From Prevotellaceae bacterium (GTDB lineage: Bacteria > Bacteroidota > Bacteroidia > Bacteroidales > Paludibacteraceae), in assembly GCA_031290375.1 (NCBI GenBank), contig JAITNR010000199.1, positions 1-18,585 of the forward strand: a stretch of 18,585 nt of DNA. The letters are read 5' to 3'. Position numbers and translations under genes: made by a program. Position 1 is the first letter of the stretch; the number at the start of each line of letters is the position of its first letter. The notes under the pieces were generated by a model. That model saw only the letters and a list, made by a program, of their open reading frames with translations. It was not told where the DNA came from and made no database searches. Positions 14,970-18,585 of the stretch are shown one piece after another.

Positions 14970-15806
14970 ATGGAAAAGTTAATCATTACAGCCGCTATTT
15001 GCGGAGCAGAGGTGTTGAAAGAACACAATCCAGCCGTACCTTATACGGTGGCTGAGATTGTACGGGAAGCAAAATCCGCTTACGATGCAGGGGCAAGTAT
15101 TATTCACCTGCACGTGCGGTACGATGATGGCACGCCCACGCAGAACAAAATGCGTTTCAAAGAATGCATTGATGCCATAAAAGTCGTTATTCCTGACGTG
15201 ATAATTATGCCTTCGACCGGTGGTGCAGTGGGTATGACCAACGATGAACGGCTGCAACCAACCGAACTTGATATTGAAATGGCTACACTCGACTGTGGCA
15301 CTTGCAATTTTGGCGGCGATGACGTATTTACAAACACTGAAAATACCATCAAATATTTCGGCAAACGTATGATTGAACGCGGCATCAAACCCGAACTTGA
15401 AGTCTTCGACAAAAGTATGATTGATATGGCTTTGCGTCTGGCTAAAAAGGGGTTTATTGAGCTTCCGTTCCATTTCGACTTTGTAATGGGCGTAAATGGC
15501 GGCATAGACGGCACTTTAAGGGATTTCACCTTCCTTCGCCACAGCATTCCTGAGGGGGCGACATACACAGTGGCAGGCATTGGACGATATGAGTTCCCGC
15601 TCGCTGCCGTTGCAATAATTGACGGCGGGCACGTCCGTGTAGGTTTCGAGGATAATGTGTTCCTCTCAAAAGGCGTTCTTGCAAAATCCAACGGCGAACT
15701 CGTTGCCAAAGTCGTACGTCTGGCAAACGAATTTGGGCGAGAAATTGCGAAACCTGACGAAGCAAGACGAATTTTGGAAATGAAGGCGCATGACAGGCTA
15801 AAATAA
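14970..15806 (+). CDS. kce: 3-keto-5-aminohexanoate cleavage enzyme
   Basis: 278 residues, as in the characterised Cloacimonas enzyme (about 276). This zinc-dependent enzyme condenses (S)-5-amino-3-oxohexanoate with acetyl-CoA to yield L-3-aminobutyryl-CoA and acetoacetate. The zinc ligands seen are H46 and H48 (GASIIHLHVR) and E227 in HVRVGFEDN. E14, S82, R223 and D228 correspond to active-site residues as I recall them from the structural work. The product is the substrate of Kal, encoded immediately upstream. Thirteen bases separate it from the gamma-carbonic-anhydrase-like gene, implying co-transcription. Confidence 0.95.
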   Translation: MEKLIITAAICGAEVLKEHNPAVPYTVAEIVREAKSAYDAGASIIHLHVRYDDGTPTQNKMRFKECIDAIKVVIPDVIIMPSTGGAVGMTNDERLQPTELDIEMATLDCGTCNFGGDDVFTNTENTIKYFGKRMIERGIKPELEVFDKSMIDMALRLAKKGFIELPFHFDFVMGVNGGIDGTLRDFTFLRHSIPEGATYTVAGIGRYEFPLAAVAIIDGGHVRVGFEDNVFLSKGVLAKSNGELVAKVVRLANEFGREIAKPDEARRILEMKAHDRLK

Positions 15807-15819
15807 TAAACAGAAAAAA

Positions 15820-16362
15820 ATGGCTTTAATTCAAACGGTACGTGGCTTTGTACCTCAAATTGGGAAAAATGTATTTTTGGCTGAGAATGCCACGGTAATA
15901 GGCGATGTGGTGATAGGCGATGATTGCAGTGTTTGGTATAATACGGTGTTGCGGGGCGATGTTAATTCGATTCGTATCGGCAATAATGTGAATATACAGG
16001 ACGGTGCGGTTTTGCATACACTATACAAAAAATCTCAGGTGCATATTGGGAACCACGTGTCTGTCGGGCATAACGTGATTGTACACGGTGCCACCATTCA
16101 CGATTATGCACTGATAGGAATGGGTGCAACACTTCTGGATAATGTTGTGGTCGGCGAAGGAGCGATAGTGGCAGCTAATGCTCTGGTATTGACGGGAACG
16201 CTTATTGAGCCTAATACTATTTGGGCTGGTGTGCCTGCAAAAAAAGTTAAAGAAGTGTCGCCCGAACAGAGCAGAGAGATGAACCAGCGCATTGCTCACG
16301 ACTACTCGATGTATGCGGGCTGGTTTAAGGATGAAAACGACTGTAAAATTTTGGAAAAATGA
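15820..16362 (+). CDS. Gamma-carbonic-anhydrase-like hexapeptide-repeat protein
   Basis: 180 residues forming a left-handed beta-helix of hexapeptide repeats (VIGDVVIGDDCSVW, VHIGNHVSVGHNVIVHG, ALIGMGATLLDNVVVGEGAIVAANA) with a C-terminal helix. The three histidines that bind metal between subunits of the trimer are present: H66, H84 and H89. R45, D47, Q60 and D61 also fit the gamma-CA pattern. Members include true carbonic anhydrases, PaaY-type CoA thioesterases and CaiE-like proteins, so the activity is open. Close spacing to kce (13 bp) and an ATGA overlap with the next gene place it in the kal-kce operon; action on a CoA ester or on CO2/bicarbonate balance would fit, but is inference. Confidence 0.88.
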   Translation: MALIQTVRGFVPQIGKNVFLAENATVIGDVVIGDDCSVWYNTVLRGDVNSIRIGNNVNIQDGAVLHTLYKKSQVHIGNHVSVGHNVIVHGATIHDYALIGMGATLLDNVVVGEGAIVAANALVLTGTLIEPNTIWAGVPAKKVKEVSPEQSREMNQRIAHDYSMYAGWFKDENDCKILEK

Positions 16363-17339
16363 AAAGGTTGATATTTCCCTTACTTCTTATCTCTTTGATT
16401 TCATGTAAAGGAACAGATAAACGGCAAAAAACTGTGAACGAAAAGCCGGTTAATACTGTTCAAGTTCCCGTTTTTAATGCTGACTCTGCGTATGTTTTTG
16501 TAAAAAAACAGGTGGATTTTGGCTCTCGTGTGCCGCAAACACCTGCACATAAGGCTTGTTTGGAATATCTGAAACAAATGCTGGAAAAATATGGGGCTGA
16601 TGTTACTGTTCAAAATGGTTCGGGACAATTGTATGACGGCAAAAGCGTTGAAATTAAGAATATTATAGGCAGTTTCAACTCTGAGGCTACGAACAGGATT
16701 TTGCTTTGTTCTCACTGGGATACTCGTCCCTTTGCCGACCAGGACAAAGATTACAGTAAACGGGAAAATCCCATTTTGGGAGCAAATGATGGGGCAAGTG
16801 GGGTCGGGGTTCTGCTCGAAGTCGCACGAAACCTGCAAAAACTACCCCAAAATTTAGGTATTGACATAATATTTTTCGATGTGGAAGATTACGGAGTACC
16901 TGAATTTTATATGGGGAATCACGATGCAGATACATGGTGTCTGGGTTCAACCTATTGGGCAAAAAATCCGCATAAATCCGGCTATAAAGCCAATTACGGC
17001 ATTTTGCTTGATATGGTGGGTGCTTCGGCTGCAACGTTTTATCAAGAATATTATTCGTTGGATTATGCTCGAAATATCGTTGAAAATGTGTGGAATACAG
17101 CTCAAGAACTTGGTTTTGAAGCCTATTTTATAGCACGTCAGGGCGGTGCAATTATGGACGACCACTTGCCGATAAACAGGTTTCTCAAGATTCCGTGTAT
17201 CGACATTATTCAATTGGACAAGAACAGCAGCACCGGCTTTGCTCAATATTGGCACACTATGGATGATAATGTGAACAATATCGACAAAAATACGCTCTAC
17301 GCTGTGGGAACAACGATTTTGCACATGGTTTATAAATAA
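16359..17339 (+). CDS. Glutaminyl-cyclase-like M28 family lipoprotein
   Basis: 326 residues. The N-terminus is a lipoprotein signal with lipobox LISC (lipidated Cys16), so the protein is exported and membrane-tethered. The body is an M28-type alpha/beta-hydrolase-like zinc fold: LLCSHWDTRPFAD (H119/D121), GANDGASGVGVLLE (D144), IDIIFFDVEDYG (E176/D177), MDDHLPINRF and FAQYWHTMDDN. This arrangement, with one zinc site and an acidic proton shuttle, resembles glutaminyl-peptide cyclotransferases, which form N-terminal pyroglutamate on exported proteins of Bacteroidota; an aminopeptidase is the alternative. Its ATG overlaps the preceding stop (ATGA), so it is coupled to the gamma-CA-like gene, with no obvious metabolic link to lysine degradation. 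Confidence 0.87.
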   Translation: MKRLIFPLLLISLISCKGTDKRQKTVNEKPVNTVQVPVFNADSAYVFVKKQVDFGSRVPQTPAHKACLEYLKQMLEKYGADVTVQNGSGQLYDGKSVEIKNIIGSFNSEATNRILLCSHWDTRPFADQDKDYSKRENPILGANDGASGVGVLLEVARNLQKLPQNLGIDIIFFDVEDYGVPEFYMGNHDADTWCLGSTYWAKNPHKSGYKANYGILLDMVGASAATFYQEYYSLDYARNIVENVWNTAQELGFEAYFIARQGGAIMDDHLPINRFLKIPCIDIIQLDKNSSTGFAQYWHTMDDNVNNIDKNTLYAVGTTILHMVYK

Positions 17340-17563
17340 GAATAAGAAAATTATGACTGTCAGATGCCGTATCCAAATTGACATCCAAAAGATTCAAGTG
17401 TTTATTGCAGCAATCTTTTTCGGACAGAAGCAACAAATGTAGCAGAGCATCGGTTTGTTTCATAAACATACAGTCCATTTGCATTGTGGAGTGCAGGAAA
17501 AGTATCCGATGTTCATTAAAATATGATAACAGACAAACCTGAATAATCAAAAAAAAATAAAAA

Positions 17564-18442
17564 ATGATATTATCAATGACAGGCTTTGGAAAAGCCGTAA
17601 CCATATTTGAGGGAAATAAAATCACATTTGAAGTTAGATCGCTGAACAGCAAACAGATAGATATTACTCTGAAAATTCCCTCAAATTATAAGGACAAAGA
17701 ATTGGAATTGCGCAGTTTGCTTGTAAACAATGTTATGAGGGGTAAAGTTGAAATTACCCTTACCATCGAAGACAGTCGGTTGAACGGGAAAACTGTTATA
17801 AATGAAGCCGCAGTAAAGAGTTATTACGATAAAGTGTGCCAGATAGCTGCCAAGACGGGTATGCCTGAGCCGAAAGACCCTTATCAATGGCTGTTTCACA
17901 TTCCAGACGTATTGAGTTCCGAATCTGTGCAAATTGATGAAAATGAATGGGATACTGTTAAAAAAACAATTACGGAGGCCTTGGCGGAATTTGGAAATTA
18001 CAGGCAGAATGAAGGAAAGGTTTTGGATATATTTTTACGTGAAAAAATCGCAAATATTGCAAATCTGCTCCGAGAAATAGAAAAGTACGAAGACGAGCGA
18101 ATAGAGAAGATAAAAAGTCGTTTGACAGAAGATTTGTTGCTGATACAAAATAAGATAGGACTTGACAAAAACCGTTTTGAACAGGAGATGATTTTTTATA
18201 TCGAAAAATTTGATGTGTCGGAGGAGAAATCAAGGCTTGCCTGTCATCTCGACTATTTTTTGCAAACCATAGACCCAAAAGAGGAGAGTAACGGCAAAAA
18301 ACTCGGTTTCATTGCACAGGAAATGGGCAGAGAAATCAACACTCTCGGCTCAAAATCCAATCACAGCCAAATGCAAAAAATGGTAGTGATGATGAAAGAC
18401 GAACTTGAACAGATTAAAGAACAGATACTCAATGTTTTGTAA
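17564..18442 (+). CDS. yicC: YicC/YloC family endoribonuclease
   Basis: 292 residues, the normal family length. The N-terminal YicC domain begins MILSMTGFGKA, followed by FEVRSLNSKQIDITLKIP and RGKVEITLTIED. The C-terminal domain has SRLACHLDYFLQTIDPKEESNGKKLGFIAQEMGREINTLGSKSNHSQMQKMVVMMKDELEQIKEQ, the family's most conserved part. YicC proteins have been described as endoribonucleases that influence RNA turnover; I recall no specific substrate in Bacteroidota. In many genomes gmk (guanylate kinase) follows it. Here an insertion sequence begins about 12 bp after the stop, so that linkage is interrupted or displaced. A 224-bp gap without a recognised promoter precedes it. Confidence 0.94.
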   Translation: MILSMTGFGKAVTIFEGNKITFEVRSLNSKQIDITLKIPSNYKDKELELRSLLVNNVMRGKVEITLTIEDSRLNGKTVINEAAVKSYYDKVCQIAAKTGMPEPKDPYQWLFHIPDVLSSESVQIDENEWDTVKKTITEALAEFGNYRQNEGKVLDIFLREKIANIANLLREIEKYEDERIEKIKSRLTEDLLLIQNKIGLDKNRFEQEMIFYIEKFDVSEEKSRLACHLDYFLQTIDPKEESNGKKLGFIAQEMGREINTLGSKSNHSQMQKMVVMMKDELEQIKEQILNVL

Positions 18443-18510
18443 GTATTATCAGTTGGGGCTGTCTTCAATAAATTATTGGTATAAGCGTTTAGGTCGCCCA
18501 AAAAAAATGC

Positions 18511-18518
18511 TACCTTTG
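18511..18518 (+). promoter_or_regulatory. Bacteroidota -7 element of the IS transposase
   Basis: TACCTTTG, an exact TAnnTTTG match, only 4 bp before the putative GTG start. The mRNA would therefore be leaderless or start with the next in-frame codon GTG at 18550; a TTTA at 18488-18491 is the nearest -33 candidate. Confidence 0.45.
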
Positions 18519-18522
18519 TAGC

Positions 18523-18585
18523 GTGAAAACAAGAGAAAAATTTACAGGAGTGAATTCAATAGAATTTTATAAACGCTTTCAAAGC
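18523..18585 (+). CDS. Partial transposase, IS1595-like N-terminus
   Basis: The frame is open from GTG 18523 to the window edge and encodes 21 residues, VKTREKFTGVNSIEFYKRFQ and one more. GVNSIEFYKRFQS resembles the N-terminus of IS1595-family transposases of Bacteroidota, where a zinc-ribbon and an ISXO2-type DDE domain would follow. None of those domains is visible here, so the family is uncertain. GTG at 18550 is an alternative start, because the first one lies almost on the promoter. Confidence 0.5.
   Translation, partial: MKTREKFTGVNSIEFYKRFQS

Larger units (their letters stand above)
18455..18585 (+). mobile_element. Left end of an insertion sequence, truncated by the window
   Basis: GGGGCTGTCTTCAATAAA at 18455-18472 has the GGGGCTGTCT type of terminus found on several Bacteroidota insertion sequences. 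A promoter element and the start of a transposase-like frame follow within 70 bp. The right end and target duplication are outside the window. It begins about 12 bp after the yicC stop codon. IS1595 is the likely family from the protein start, but this is a memory-based call. Confidence 0.55.

Noticed and set aside
14979..15709. Long minus-strand frames inside kce
   Set aside because: They are antisense to a gene with all catalytic residues in place and have no independent features.
2084..17363. Shared 13-mer TTATGACTGTCAG at about 2083 and 17351
   Set aside because: A match of this length is expected by chance in an 18.6-kb AT-rich window, and the flanks do not match.
17353..17442. 29-codon plus-strand ORF between the cyclase-like gene and yicC
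   Set aside because: No ribosome-binding site or promoter element precedes it and the peptide has no recognisable pattern.
17257..17652. 131-codon minus-strand frame bridging the gap before yicC
   Set aside because: Its ends lie antisense to the cyclase-like gene and yicC; the middle 224 bp shows no family motif, promoter or start signal, so it is probably an accidental open frame.

Overview
The window most likely comes from an anaerobic, amino-acid-fermenting member of the Bacteroidota, probably Bacteroidales. The DNA is AT-rich. Many genes are preceded by the Bacteroidota -7 element TAnnTTTG, several with a TTTG box 18-20 bp upstream. Strong Shine-Dalgarno sites are rare. The gene content also fits: a DUF3467 protein, a TonB-dependent receptor followed by a lipoprotein, a ComF/GT2 pair, and the protein sequences themselves. 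No tRNA, rRNA, CRISPR array or phage gene was seen.

Layout. 182-1988 (minus): comF and a membrane glycosyltransferase, in the transcription order comF then GT2. 2119-2153: a near-perfect REP-like palindrome in the divergent spacer. 2215-4072: a DUF3467 gene, then the translation operon infC-rpmI-rplT, closed by a clear terminator. IF-3 has no usable ATG and must start at a rare codon. 4093-7003: a TonB-dependent outer-membrane receptor and a small calycin-like lipoprotein. 7142-7614: a consensus promoter driving an 18-codon mini-ORF with a hairpin on its stop codon, then imperfect repeats and no recognisable structural gene. 7615-9417: a DnaQ-like 3'-5' exonuclease overlapping an RlmI-type rRNA methyltransferase. 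9402-12861: a degenerate LytM/M23 membrane protein, the B12-binding small subunit of glutamate mutase (GlmS), its MutL-type reactivase (GlmL), and RfbC. 12885-13940 (minus): PdxB, converging on rfbC. 14373-17339: a promoter and a four-gene run of Kal, Kce, a gamma-carbonic-anhydrase-like protein and a glutaminyl-cyclase-like lipoprotein. 17564-18442: YicC. 18455-end: the left end of an insertion sequence with a truncated transposase.

Metabolic theme. Kal (3-aminobutyryl-CoA ammonia-lyase) and Kce (3-keto-5-aminohexanoate cleavage enzyme) are hallmark enzymes of lysine fermentation to butyrate and acetate. GlmS and GlmL belong to the B12-dependent methylaspartate pathway of glutamate fermentation. 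Both sets are incomplete here: the glutamate mutase catalytic subunit GlmE and the lysine-pathway genes kamA, kamDE and kdd are not in the window. PdxB (PLP synthesis) lies between them, and the lysine aminomutases need PLP, but the functional link is inference.

I did not find a convincingly new defence or mobile system. The best candidates for something undescribed are the orphan promoter/mini-ORF/hairpin unit at 7142-7298, the glmS-glmL pair lacking glmE, and the gamma-carbonic-anhydrase-like and cyclase-like genes carried in the kal-kce transcription unit.
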